Assembly (NCBI RefSeq): GCF_017313105.1
Contig: NZ_JAFLND010000001.1
Location: 930,001-994,000, forward strand
Source: [Muricauda] lutisoli (nom. illeg.)
GTDB taxonomy: Bacteria > Bacteroidota > Bacteroidia > Flavobacteriales > Flavobacteriaceae
Length of the DNA: 64,000 nucleotides
Reading direction: 5' to 3'
The translations under genes were made by a program, and so were the position numbers. Under the pieces are notes generated by a model. The model had not been told where the DNA came from, ran no database searches, and saw only the letters and a program-made list of their open reading frames with translations. This document shows, piece by piece, positions 20,031 to 29,228 of the stretch (its first letter is position 1; each line of letters begins with the position of its first letter).

Positions 20031-20570
20031 TTATAATTTAATTGGACGGTATCCTTGGTTTTGTAATTGAATGTTGGCGGTCATTGCCGAGAGGGCAATT
20101 TTCACACCGGGAATCAAGTCTTCCTTTGGAAGCCCCCTTGTTTTTGAGGATTGCCCGCACATGATTACTTCTACTTTGGCATCCAGTAATTTTTCGACAA
20201 GCTCTCGATTGGGGTTTTTAACCCGATATCTGCTTTGATAAGCCTCATCTGAAAGTAGGTTTCTTGCCGCTGTTCCATGAACAATCAATGCTACCTTTAG
20301 TTGGGATAATGGTATGCCATTTTGTGCGTGCAAGTTTAAAAAACGGGCAACCGTATTGAGATTTATATTGATTTCGGTGTCAGACTCTGGTCCGTCCTTA
20401 ACATCGAACACTACTTTGAACTCTTGTGAGGTATCCGTTTTGAAATCGGGATTTTCTATGGCCCAAACTTGACCATAACCTTCTACAACGGGACCAGATT
20501 TTTTTTCTTGGGAAAAACCAGAAAATGTCATAAAAATTAAAAGAAATAGGGGGAAAGAGTAATAATTCAT
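20031..20570 (-). CDS. Exported DsrE-family protein
   Basis: 179 residues from the ATG at 20570 (a TTG six bases further up is possible but unneeded). A signal peptide of about 20 residues ends near FSGFSQ. The mature part has the DsrE fold pattern: a VALIVHGTA strand, then VEVIMCGQS with a single cysteine where sulfur carriers of the family hold their active thiol. Export of a DsrE protein is typical of Bacteroidota. The role is unknown. Likely first gene of a two-gene unit with the M20 amidohydrolase. Confidence 0.75.
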   Translation of the reverse strand: MNYYSFPLFLLIFMTFSGFSQEKKSGPVVEGYGQVWAIENPDFKTDTSQEFKVVFDVKDGPESDTEININLNTVARFLNLHAQNGIPLSQLKVALIVHGTAARNLLSDEAYQSRYRVKNPNRELVEKLLDAKVEVIMCGQSSKTRGLPKEDLIPGVKIALSAMTANIQLQNQGYRPIKL

Positions 20571-20573
20571 CAG

Positions 20574-20581
20574 CAAAATTA
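20574..20581 (-). promoter_or_regulatory. Candidate -7 element TAATTTTG at the DsrE start
   Basis: Minus-strand TAATTTTG ends only four bases before the ATG at 20570. If used, transcription would begin at or within a few bases of the start codon, giving an almost leaderless message. Confidence 0.35.
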
Positions 20582-20710
20582 ATTGAGGGCTTAAATATAT
20601 TTAAAAATAAGTCCAAATCCGAAAACGATGTTTATAAAAATTGAAAGCTTGATTTCAGCAAAAGGTCAATATTGGCTAATTTCACGCCTACTTTTAAAAG
20701 TTTCTGGCCC

Positions 20711-23041
20711 TTGAGTGATTTTATAGATGAATTGAACGATGCGCAGCGTGCTCCCGTACTGCATAAGGATGGACCGTTAATGGTGATTGCAGGCGCAGGC
20801 TCTGGAAAGACCCGTGTGCTTACTTACAGGATTGCCCATTTGATGGAGCAAGGGGTGGATTCCTTTAATATTTTGGCTTTGACCTTTACCAACAAGGCAG
20901 CGCGTGAGATGAAGAAACGTATTGCGACCATTGTGGGTAATTCGGAAGCAAAAAACCTTTGGATGGGTACCTTTCACTCCGTTTTTGCCAAATTACTCCG
21001 TTTTGATGGTGACAAATTGGGGTACCCCAGCAACTTTACCATTTACGACACCCAAGATTCCCAGCGTTTGATCGCTTCCATCATCAAAGAAATGGGGCTC
21101 GATAAGGATATTTATAAATACAAGCAGGTCCAGAACCGAATCTCATCCTATAAAAACAGTTTGATCACCGTAAAGGCTTATTTCCAGAACCCGGAGTTGA
21201 TGGAGGCGGATGCCATGGCCAAACGGCCAAGGTTAGGAGAGATTTATCAGAACTATGTGGATCGATGCTTTAAGGCGGGTGCCATGGATTTTGACGACCT
21301 TTTACTTCGTACCAACGAGCTGTTGACACGTTTTCCAGAAGTGTTGATGAAGTATCAGGATCGTTTCCGATACATTTTGGTGGATGAGTACCAAGATACC
21401 AACCACTCCCAATACTTGATCGTAAAGGCTCTTTCCGATCGCTATCAAAACATTTGTGTGGTGGGGGACGACGCACAGAGTATTTATTCTTTCCGGGGGG
21501 CGAACATCAGTAATATTCTCAACTTTCAAAGAGATTATGATGATGTGGCTGTTTATCGTTTGGAACAGAACTATCGTTCCACCAAAAATATAGTCAATGC
21601 GGCCAACTCCATTATTGCCAACAATAAAAATCAGTTGGAAAAGAATGTGTGGACCTCCAATGATGATGGGGGACTCATAAAAATACACCGTAGCGTGACC
21701 GATGCCGAGGAAGGCCGCTATGTTGCAGGCTCCATTTTTGAGAGCAAGATGCAGAACCAGATGCAAAATGGGGATTTTGCCGTGTTGTACAGGACCAATT
21801 CACAATCCCGTGCCATTGAGGATGCATTGCGTAAAAGAGACATACCATATCGCATTTATGGAGGATTGTCCTTTTACCAGCGTAAGGAGATCAAAGATGT
21901 ATTGGCTTATTTGCGACTGATCATCAATCCAAAGGATGAAGAGGCCCTGAAGCGGGTCATTAATTTTCCAACACGGGGGATAGGGCAGACCACGGTGGAT
22001 AAATTGGTGGTGGCCGCGAACCATTACGGGCGTTCCATCTATGAGGTCATGGACAATTTGGACAAACTCAATCTGAACATTAACGCGGGAACCCAGCGTA
22101 AGTTGACGGATTTTGTTACCATGATCAAGAGCTTTCAGATCATGAACGAAGGTTCCGATGCCTTTACGTTGGCAGAGCATGTGGCCAAAAAAACGGGACT
22201 GTTGTTAGAGTTCAAAAAAGATGGTACTCCTGAAGGGATAGCCAAAATGGAGAACATTGAGGAACTTTTGAACGGTATCAAGGACTTTGTGGAAGGACAA
22301 AAGGAAGTTGCCGACGCCACAGGTAGCTTGACCGAGTTTTTGGAAGATGTGGCACTGGCTACAGATATGGATAAAGAGGTGGAGGATGATGACCGAGTGG
22401 CCCTAATGACCATCCACTTGGCCAAAGGACTGGAGTTTCCTTACGTGTACATTGTTGGGATGGAGGAAGACTTGTTTCCATCTGCCATGAGCATGAACAC
22501 ACGAAGTGAGTTGGAAGAAGAGCGGAGGCTCTTTTATGTGGCACTTACACGTGCAGAAAAGCAGGCATTTCTGACCTATACCCAAAACAGGTATCGCTGG
22601 GGTAAACTGATCGATGCCGAACCGAGCCGTTTTTTGGAGGAGATAGAGGAGCAATATGTGGAGAATCTAACACCGGTTAACGATGGCTATCGTTATAAGT
22701 CCATGATCAACAAGGATATTTTTGGCGAGGTGGACAAAAGCAAGTTACGACAGGTAAAGCCCAAGAATGGTACGCCACCAAGTGTGCAAAAACCGAACGA
22801 AAACCAACTGCGCAAGCTACGAAAGCTAAAACCCGAAATATCCTCTCCCGCCAAGCCTATGGACCTTGACCCTGGTTTGGTCATTGGTGCACGGGTTAAC
22901 CATACCCGATTTGGAAGAGGAAAAATACTCAATATAGAAGGAGCGGGGAACGATAAAAAAGCAGAAATCCATTTTGATCAAGGCGGTATCAAAAAACTAT
23001 TGCTTCGTTTTGCCAAACTTGAGGTTTTGGACAAGGCCTAA
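20711..23041 (+). CDS. uvrD: UvrD/PcrA-type ATP-dependent DNA helicase
   Basis: Superfamily 1A 3'-5' helicase. Walker A AGAGSGKT is at residues 27-34, DEYQDT at about 225, QNYRST and VALMTIHLAKGLEFP further on, and the final motif VALTRAEKQ. The C-terminal tail (about 725-770, GARVNHTRFGRGKI) is the Tudor-like domain that binds RNA polymerase in PcrA. There is no ATG before the first motif. I choose the TTG at 20711 because LSDFIDELNDAQRAP then lines up with the usual family N-terminus. A second TTG at 20672 would add 13 residues. About 776 residues. Confidence 0.92.
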   Translation: MSDFIDELNDAQRAPVLHKDGPLMVIAGAGSGKTRVLTYRIAHLMEQGVDSFNILALTFTNKAAREMKKRIATIVGNSEAKNLWMGTFHSVFAKLLRFDGDKLGYPSNFTIYDTQDSQRLIASIIKEMGLDKDIYKYKQVQNRISSYKNSLITVKAYFQNPELMEADAMAKRPRLGEIYQNYVDRCFKAGAMDFDDLLLRTNELLTRFPEVLMKYQDRFRYILVDEYQDTNHSQYLIVKALSDRYQNICVVGDDAQSIYSFRGANISNILNFQRDYDDVAVYRLEQNYRSTKNIVNAANSIIANNKNQLEKNVWTSNDDGGLIKIHRSVTDAEEGRYVAGSIFESKMQNQMQNGDFAVLYRTNSQSRAIEDALRKRDIPYRIYGGLSFYQRKEIKDVLAYLRLIINPKDEEALKRVINFPTRGIGQTTVDKLVVAANHYGRSIYEVMDNLDKLNLNINAGTQRKLTDFVTMIKSFQIMNEGSDAFTLAEHVAKKTGLLLEFKKDGTPEGIAKMENIEELLNGIKDFVEGQKEVADATGSLTEFLEDVALATDMDKEVEDDDRVALMTIHLAKGLEFPYVYIVGMEEDLFPSAMSMNTRSELEEERRLFYVALTRAEKQAFLTYTQNRYRWGKLIDAEPSRFLEEIEEQYVENLTPVNDGYRYKSMINKDIFGEVDKSKLRQVKPKNGTPPSVQKPNENQLRKLRKLKPEISSPAKPMDLDPGLVIGARVNHTRFGRGKILNIEGAGNDKKAEIHFDQGGIKKLLLRFAKLEVLDKA

Positions 23042-23134
23042 TGTATATTTTCGCTTTCTCATAATGAAACCGTTACTTGTTTAGCAATTTTCCAATTAAT
23101 TTTCGAGAGTTCAGTTGAGTGGTTAAAAATCCTT

Positions 23135-23160
23135 AAATTCAAATCCATTATTTTGAATTT
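23135..23160. repeat. Perfect 9-bp inverted repeat upstream of the hydrolase gene
   Basis: AAATTCAAA (23135-23143) and TTTGAATTT (23152-23160) are exact reverse complements around an 8-base loop, 23 bases before the ATG at 23183. It could be an operator or a weak terminator for the helicase gene. The remainder of the 141-base gap shows nothing further. Confidence 0.6.
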
Positions 23161-23182
23161 TTAGACCAAACCAACCACCTCT

Positions 23183-25399
23183 ATGAAGAATCTCTTTCTC
23201 AAACCTGTTTTTTTGGCAGTTGCTATACTTGTGATCACCCTTTTTGGAGTTGCAGGTTATCATTACGCTATTGGTTATCCTGCCTGGGTAACTATGATTT
23301 TAGGCATATTGATAGGCATTGTAATGCTCATTGTTTTAAAACTGCTGCTTAACTGGTTGGTTCCCTTTTTAAAAAAGATACCCTTACCGTTTGTCACAAC
23401 TTTTGCGGCAGGACTTTTGGCCCTTTACATTATGCGGATGTATGCCTTTAGGTGGCCACCGATTTTGTTTTATGGTCTCGCATTGTTCGGTTTTATTTGT
23501 TTGGTATTGTTCACCTTTGGGATTTGGCAAATCATCAAAAAGAAGAACCCGGGAACTGGAAGCATGCTTGTTGTTTCGGGTATCGTGCTGATGGCTTTTG
23601 GGTTTTATGGGTTCAACGCTTTGGATGGCGACCCTTATGTGAATGCATCATCGGAAGCAGGAGTCTTAGATATTACTACATTAAGTGAAATGGGTGTCGA
23701 TGACCCATCCACAAAAGGCAAATTCGATATAGAGGTTTTTACCTACGGCAGCGGAACCGACGAAAAAAGATCGGAATATGCCGGTGGTGTGAAAATAGAG
23801 ACACCTACCGTGGATGCATCAAGATTGCTTCCCGATTGGAAGGGAAAAAAGAAAAAATGGCGCGAAAAATATTGGGGATTCGGTGTGGACAGTTTCCCGC
23901 TGAATGCCCGTGTATACATGCCCAAAGGCGAAGGTCCTTTCCCCATGGTAATGATGGTGCACGGGAACCACAGCATGCTCGATTATTCTGATGGCGGCTA
24001 CGCTTATCTTGGGGAACTTTTGGCAAGTAGGGGGATTATTGGTGTTTCCGTTGATGAAAATTTTATCAATGCCCATTGGTCCGGTGACTTTAGGGGAAAG
24101 GAAATGCCTACTCGTGGATGGTTGTTGCTCAAACATCTAGAGCAATGGCAAAAATGGAACCAAGACAGTAATTCCGAATTGGCTGGTAAAGTTGATATGG
24201 ACAATATTGTTCTTGTGGGGCATTCCAGGGGCGGGGAGGCCGTATCCATAGCCGCCGCGTTTAACAAACTGGATAGATTTCCGGATAATGCCAACGAAAA
24301 GTTTGATTTTGGTTTTGGTATAAAGGGCATAATCACCATCGCTCCTACGGATTATAGATATAATCGTGAAATTAGTTTAAGAGACATCAATTATTTGTCC
24401 ATACAAGGCGCTTACGATTCGGATGAAACCAGTTTTTGGGGTATGCGTCCTTTCCATCGATTGCAGTTTTCGGATGATTTTGATGGTTTTAAAGCAGGTT
24501 TGTACATGAACCATGCGAACCATGGCCAGTTTAACTCTACTTGGGGACGCTCCGATTTTGGGGCTCCCATGAAATGGTTGCTAAATCTTGAACCCTTGGT
24601 TAAGGGTGCGGAACAGCGTCAAGTTGCCAAAGTATATGTGAGCGCTTTTGCAGAGGCCGTGCTAAAAGGGAACAAAGAGTATCAACCCATGTTCAAAAAT
24701 GTGGAATTGGTCAGTGATTGGTTGCCCCAAGAAGATTATAGAAGCCAGTACAGTGATGTTCATAAAAATATACTTGTGAATTTCGAAGGTAATCTGGATG
24801 TGACAAAAGCAGCCAATGGAATAAAGCTAAAGGCGGAAAATTTTAAGGTCTGGCGCGAAACAGAACTGGATGCCAGGGATGGAGGAAGCCAACAAAACAA
24901 TGCTTTGGTCCTTGGTTGGAGCCATGGCAAAGAGGTGAATAGTGATTCCATTCCCATATATAAAATCAGATTGCCAGATACTTTAAAGAATTTAGGAAAA
25001 GCCGATACCTTGGCGTTTTCCTTGGCCATGGGCGACATTTCCGAATTGGAAGTCAATAAAGGGAAGGAAAAGACCGAGCCACCAAAAGCCGGATATAATT
25101 TTAGCATCATGCTCAAGGACAGTGTTGGTAATTCGGCAGCAGTGGAAATAGCTGAAACAAATAAGCTTCCAGGAATCATTAAGACCAAATTCACCAAGTT
25201 CAAGTTTTTGGACAAGGATATGATCGGAGAAAACTCGGAAACCCAATTGAAGAGTTGTTACGTCCCCATCTCTGCTTTCTTGGAGCAGAACGATAGTTTG
25301 AAGTTGAACAACTTAAAAAGCATCAACCTGATTTTTGACAAGGACACGTTGGGGGTTGTTGTTTTGGATGATATTGGGTTTTACAGTAACGAGGATTGA
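23183..25399 (+). CDS. Membrane protein with alpha/beta-hydrolase domain
   Basis: 738 residues. Four to five transmembrane helices fill about residues 7-160. An extracytoplasmic alpha/beta-hydrolase core then shows the oxyanion strand MVMMVHGNHS and the nucleophile elbow GHSRGG with Ser348; IITIAPTDY is a later core strand. The last 200 residues look beta-rich and may be a separate domain. The elbow resembles chlorophyllase- or lipase-like and polyester-hydrolase families, but no substrate can be read. It stands alone, with a 141-base gap upstream and a convergent neighbour 15 bases downstream. Confidence 0.75.
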   Translation: MKNLFLKPVFLAVAILVITLFGVAGYHYAIGYPAWVTMILGILIGIVMLIVLKLLLNWLVPFLKKIPLPFVTTFAAGLLALYIMRMYAFRWPPILFYGLALFGFICLVLFTFGIWQIIKKKNPGTGSMLVVSGIVLMAFGFYGFNALDGDPYVNASSEAGVLDITTLSEMGVDDPSTKGKFDIEVFTYGSGTDEKRSEYAGGVKIETPTVDASRLLPDWKGKKKKWREKYWGFGVDSFPLNARVYMPKGEGPFPMVMMVHGNHSMLDYSDGGYAYLGELLASRGIIGVSVDENFINAHWSGDFRGKEMPTRGWLLLKHLEQWQKWNQDSNSELAGKVDMDNIVLVGHSRGGEAVSIAAAFNKLDRFPDNANEKFDFGFGIKGIITIAPTDYRYNREISLRDINYLSIQGAYDSDETSFWGMRPFHRLQFSDDFDGFKAGLYMNHANHGQFNSTWGRSDFGAPMKWLLNLEPLVKGAEQRQVAKVYVSAFAEAVLKGNKEYQPMFKNVELVSDWLPQEDYRSQYSDVHKNILVNFEGNLDVTKAANGIKLKAENFKVWRETELDARDGGSQQNNALVLGWSHGKEVNSDSIPIYKIRLPDTLKNLGKADTLAFSLAMGDISELEVNKGKEKTEPPKAGYNFSIMLKDSVGNSAAVEIAETNKLPGIIKTKFTKFKFLDKDMIGENSETQLKSCYVPISAFLEQNDSLKLNNLKSINLIFDKDTLGVVVLDDIGFYSNED

Positions 25400-25414
25400 T
25401 TGATTTTAAAAACA

Positions 25415-26755
25415 TTACTCAGCAAATCCACAATATATCTGTCCTGTAGCTTTTACCATTGGATAGGCTGACCTGTATTCCAGTAGAATGGTTTTATAAT
25501 AACTCGTTTGGTCTCCATACGCAGGATTACAGTTTGGCTTATTATCCAACACATCCATATGGCTGATGGGTTGTGAAAACAATAAGGCATCCTTGTAAAG
25601 TTTGACTCCTGATTGGGAGATGCTGGTAACATATTGCTGTTTTTGGATGTCATAAATCAATAAAGGGGAACTGTTTGGAGTTCCGGATAGTTCCAAAAAC
25701 AAGTATTGTTTTAACTTGGCCAATAGTCGAGCATTGTATGCACTGTAAGAAAGTTCTATGGGTGGGATTATGTTATTTGCCATAATCTTTAATTCTGTTG
25801 TTCCTTCATTTGGATTATAGCCATAGTCAATTTTGGTACTGTCCTTAAAAACGAGTTGGTAAGAAGGCGAATCTCCGTTTTGTATGGTAACGATAGGTTT
25901 TTCCGAGCCATTTAAAAATCCGTTCTCATAACTTTCAACTCCGTTAAAAGCATTCTCTATTAGAGTTTCATCTATTTGTGCCATTTCTTGTTGATAGCTT
26001 TTTCCGTTAAAGGAGAGTATTTCGTAGGTTAATCCCCAATTGTTGTCTGGATAGGCTCTATTTGGAATGTATATTTTGGAAGCGCCATCAATTATGATAA
26101 AATCCATAGGATTATCCAAAATATGGTTGATGCTCATTGAATATCGATTTCCAGGAAAAATATGGGCCTTTTTTAAGCCATTATCATCCATGACAAAGGC
26201 ATTGAGTGAGATAAAAATGTCGACATCCGATGATCGACCGGAGCCTTTGAACAGATAAACGGGTTGTTGCGTTTTATGGTTAAGCTTGTGAATGTCGGTG
26301 AATCCTGTAGATGTGTCATTTAAAACAAATGATTCCAAACCATGAGTGCTGCTATGCAATACGATGCATTTCAATTCAGGACTTGAACCTCCTAACCTGG
26401 TGTCCCAAGAAAAGGCGATGATTGAGGTGTCTCTCGAAATCGCAATGGACAACTCTTCCTCAAGGTCTACTTTCAAAAATTCATAAACAGTATCAGGGTG
26501 ATTCATAGCATTTAGAAATCCTGCTATTTTCTGGTTTATTTTTACAGCTTGTTCGTAAAAATCGGTATCGTCTGTATCAAGCTGATTGAGTTTGATCAAA
26601 AGATTGGGAATGGAATCAATTCCAGAAATGCTGTTGTTGGAACCAAGCGTATCTGGCGCCTTATTTTTGCACTGAAGAAACAATATAGCTAAAAATGGGA
26701 AGACGAGTAATGATTTTAGGGTTTTCAAAGCACTAGTTAAGTAGGTTGTTAACAT
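25415..26755 (-). CDS. Lipoprotein of unknown function, paralogue of its upstream neighbour
   Basis: 446 residues with a lipobox ending at Cys29 (AILFLQCKN). Its start overlaps the end of the upstream lipoprotein gene by 23 bases, indicating coupled translation. The segment around residues 105-175 (LSIAISRDTSIIAFSWDTR, then PVYLFKGSG) matches the order of motifs in the upstream lipoprotein (ITFSFSEDKQMGVFSWYTK, VVYLLNGD), so the two are distant paralogues. The C-terminal half has no counterpart in the smaller protein. No known domain recognised. Confidence 0.75.
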   Translation of the reverse strand: MLTTYLTSALKTLKSLLVFPFLAILFLQCKNKAPDTLGSNNSISGIDSIPNLLIKLNQLDTDDTDFYEQAVKINQKIAGFLNAMNHPDTVYEFLKVDLEEELSIAISRDTSIIAFSWDTRLGGSSPELKCIVLHSSTHGLESFVLNDTSTGFTDIHKLNHKTQQPVYLFKGSGRSSDVDIFISLNAFVMDDNGLKKAHIFPGNRYSMSINHILDNPMDFIIIDGASKIYIPNRAYPDNNWGLTYEILSFNGKSYQQEMAQIDETLIENAFNGVESYENGFLNGSEKPIVTIQNGDSPSYQLVFKDSTKIDYGYNPNEGTTELKIMANNIIPPIELSYSAYNARLLAKLKQYLFLELSGTPNSSPLLIYDIQKQQYVTSISQSGVKLYKDALLFSQPISHMDVLDNKPNCNPAYGDQTSYYKTILLEYRSAYPMVKATGQIYCGFAE

Positions 26756-27344
26756 AAGTTTTTTCTGCTACCGGCATCGTTGATTCCACCAAGTACCCAT
26801 TGGTTATGGTATACCCCAATATGGTTGGTTCTTCCGAGACTCTGTCGCCATTTAAGAGGTAGACTACGTTGCCGTTGTCCTTTTGAACTGAACCTATACT
26901 ATTGAATATCAATGATTTACCATACAAGGATGAGGCGGTCACTTTATCTTTGGATTTGAAAAGAGCTATGTTTTTAATAACATGTCCCAAACAGTCCATT
27001 TTTGTATACCAAGAGAACACTCCCATCTGTTTGTCTTCGGAAAATGAGAAGGTGATTTGATGCTCCTTGGCTTGATACGCTTCGACCAGCCTATCAAATT
27101 CATCAATGGTTCGAATGTTTTCCACAATCCCCCGCATATCTTCATTAATGGTGACTATCTCATCCAGATTTTTACAATCTATGGTGTCGATATCCTGGAG
27201 CTCGGCCAGAAGTTTGTCCATTTGCTCCAAAGTTGCATGTGCATTGAAAGGGTTTTTATTGGATCTGGTGGAGCTGTTACAACCATATAGAGATAGCAGT
27301 AACATGAGGCATATTAATGGCGTAACCATTATATTTAATCTCAT
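26733..27344 (-). CDS. Small lipoprotein of unknown function
   Basis: 203 residues with a lipobox ending at Cys22 (LLLSLYGCNS). A helical region (about 35-95) precedes a beta-rich part containing FSWYTKMDC and VVYLLNGD, shared in order with the 446-residue lipoprotein immediately downstream. First gene of this two-gene unit. The 239-base gap upstream holds the divergent promoter of the Sua5-type gene and no other feature I can support. Confidence 0.75.
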   Translation of the reverse strand: MRLNIMVTPLICLMLLLSLYGCNSSTRSNKNPFNAHATLEQMDKLLAELQDIDTIDCKNLDEIVTINEDMRGIVENIRTIDEFDRLVEAYQAKEHQITFSFSEDKQMGVFSWYTKMDCLGHVIKNIALFKSKDKVTASSLYGKSLIFNSIGSVQKDNGNVVYLLNGDRVSEEPTILGYTITNGYLVESTMPVAEKTYVNNLLN

Positions 27345-27533
27345 TGGGATGTGTTTTTTAATTAAAGTTGGGGCATTTATCTCATAAAAGATGGGGTCGA
27401 TTAACCAATATGCCTTATGAATTGATGAATGACTCTTTTCTATTTATGTAGATTTCAAAATATTTTCAGGTTGGGTGCTTCTTAATGTGTCAAATAGGAT
27501 TTGAACCTATGTTATGCACGCCGCAATAAGTAC

Positions 27534-27541
27534 TATCTTTG
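27534..27541 (+). promoter_or_regulatory. Candidate -7 element TATCTTTG
   Basis: Exact TAnnTTTG match 42 bases before the ATG of the threonylcarbamoyl-AMP synthase gene at 27584. Confidence 0.55.
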
Positions 27542-27583
27542 TGTTCAATTCCTTATGCTTTTTTGCACTTATTTTAACAAAGG

Positions 27584-28204
27584 ATGGCGGAGCTTATAAA
27601 ACTTTACGAAGAAAACCCTAACCCAAAGCAGGTTCAGCAAGTAGTGGATGTGCTCAAGAAGGGCGGACTTGTAATTTACCCTACCGACACGGTGTACGGA
27701 CTTGGTTGCGATATTACAAACTCCAAGGCACTACAACGAATTGCCCGTATAAAAGGAGTAAAGCTGGAAAAAGCGAATTGGTCCTTTATTTGTGCAGATT
27801 TGAGCAATTTATCGGATTATGTTAGGCAAATAGACAGTCCTACATTTAAGATTTTGAAAAGAACCTTGCCTGGACCATATACTTTCATTCTACCGGGAAA
27901 CAATAACCTTCCAAAGGATTTTAAAAAGAAAAAAACAGTAGGTATCCGTGTTCCTGACAATAACATTGCCCGCGCATTGGTCAAGGGATTGGGGCACCCC
28001 ATTGTTTCTACTTCCATTCGTGATGACGATGATATTTTGGAATATACTACAGACCCGGAACTTATTTTTGAGAAGTGGCAGAACCTTGTTGATGTTGTGA
28101 TTGATGGGGGATATGGTGATAATGTGGCTTCTACGGTAATCGACCTCTCCGGAGATGAACCCGAAGTGATTCGTGAAGGCAAGGGAAGTCTTGAGATATA
28201 TTAA
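27584..28204 (+). CDS. L-threonylcarbamoyladenylate synthase (Sua5/YciO/YrdC family)
   Basis: 206 residues, the size of the single-domain YrdC/YciO enzyme. GGLVIYPTDTVYGLG and the later KTVGIRVPDN form the conserved nucleotide and bicarbonate/threonine pocket. The family makes threonylcarbamoyl-AMP for the t6A37 modification of tRNAs reading ANN codons. YciO-type paralogues lack proven activity, so TsaC versus YciO cannot be decided here. Monocistronic: own promoter, and a hairpin just after the stop. Confidence 0.88.
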   Translation: MAELIKLYEENPNPKQVQQVVDVLKKGGLVIYPTDTVYGLGCDITNSKALQRIARIKGVKLEKANWSFICADLSNLSDYVRQIDSPTFKILKRTLPGPYTFILPGNNNLPKDFKKKKTVGIRVPDNNIARALVKGLGHPIVSTSIRDDDDILEYTTDPELIFEKWQNLVDVVIDGGYGDNVASTVIDLSGDEPEVIREGKGSLEIY

Positions 28205-28210
28205 ATAAAA

Positions 28211-28230
28211 AAGCGGCCAATCGGCCGCTT
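28211..28230. terminator. Terminator between the Sua5-type and ompA genes
   Basis: Stem AAGCGGCC/GGCCGCTT with loop AATC. The A-rich run to its left gives a good U-tract for minus-strand transcripts leaving the OmpA gene; the plus-strand side is less T-rich but still serviceable. Confidence 0.85.
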
Positions 28231-28259
28231 TACTATTTTAAGCTTATTAAGCTCAGTTC

Positions 28260-29132
28260 TTATTTTCCTGTACCACCGATAGCAGGATCTTTCATTCCTT
28301 CTTCGATCATGTTATAGAACTGATCGATTTTTGGAAGTACAACAATTCTTGTTCTTCTGTTCTTGGCTCTATTGGCAGAAGTATCATTGTCAACAAGTGG
28401 CACGTAGTAGCTACGTCCAGCTGCTGTCATTCTTGCAGGATCAACACCAAAATCGTTTTGAAGGATTCTCACAACGGATGTTGCTCTTTTGGCGCTCAAA
28501 TCCCAGTTGTCCAATAGAACACCGCTTCTGTAAGGTACGTTATCGGTGTGTCCTTCTACCATAAACTCAAAGTCAGGCTTGTTGTTTACCACTTTGGCCA
28601 CTTTTCCAAGCACTTCTTTAGCTGCACTTGTTACGTTGTAGCTTCCGCTTCTAAACAACAATTTGTCAGAAATGGATACGAATACCACACCTTTTTCAAC
28701 ACTGATTTCGATGTCTTCGTCGTCCAAGTTGCCCAGCACGCCTTTAAGGCTCTGTACCAAAGCAAGGTTAACGGAGTCTCTTCGTGTAACGGCATCTTGT
28801 AATTTTCTGATGGTAAGGTCTTTTTCTCGAAGACTTTCCAATGATTTTTCAAGGTTTTCAGCACCTTTTGTAGTAAGCGTTGTCAAGTTGCCCATGTTGT
28901 TGATGAGCTCTTGGTTGTTCGCTTTAAGGAATGCGTTTTGGTCTTCGAGGGTTTTCAACCTAGAATCTGCAGTTGCTTTTTCTTCCAAGCAATCGTTCAA
29001 CTTAACGGTTGCAGAATTCAATAGGTCTTGGGTTTCTTTGTGTTTGGCTTCCAGTTCGGCATATTTCTTCTGCGATACGCAAGAGGATAAAAGAACTGTC
29101 ATTGCCAATGTTCCTAGGAAAACTTTTTTCAT
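28260..29132 (-). CDS. OmpA-family peptidoglycan-binding lipoprotein
   Basis: 290 residues with a lipobox at Cys18 (MTVLLSSCVS), a long coiled coil (about 22-130), then a full OmpA C-terminal domain. EGHTDNVPYRSG, NWDLSAKRA and NRRTRIVVLPK are the peptidoglycan-binding residues. It tethers the outer membrane to the cell wall. The protein at 16235-17008 shares the same signal, coiled-coil and OmpA-like layout but lacks these motifs. Confidence 0.9.
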   Translation of the reverse strand: MKKVFLGTLAMTVLLSSCVSQKKYAELEAKHKETQDLLNSATVKLNDCLEEKATADSRLKTLEDQNAFLKANNQELINNMGNLTTLTTKGAENLEKSLESLREKDLTIRKLQDAVTRRDSVNLALVQSLKGVLGNLDDEDIEISVEKGVVFVSISDKLLFRSGSYNVTSAAKEVLGKVAKVVNNKPDFEFMVEGHTDNVPYRSGVLLDNWDLSAKRATSVVRILQNDFGVDPARMTAAGRSYYVPLVDNDTSANRAKNRRTRIVVLPKIDQFYNMIEEGMKDPAIGGTGK

Positions 29133-29187
29133 AGTTCAGAGTATAATTTAAGGATTGTTAGATTTTTCAAATGTTAAAAAACTACAC

Positions 29188-29195
29188 CAAAATTA
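29188..29195 (-). promoter_or_regulatory. Candidate -7 element TAATTTTG for the OmpA lipoprotein
   Basis: Minus-strand TAATTTTG (plus strand CAAAATTA) lies 56 bases before the ATG at 29132, in the 96-base gap after the glycosyltransferase gene. Confidence 0.4.
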
Positions 29196-29228
29196 GATAA
29201 AAAGCAAGGCACCTATATTTCGGCTTCG

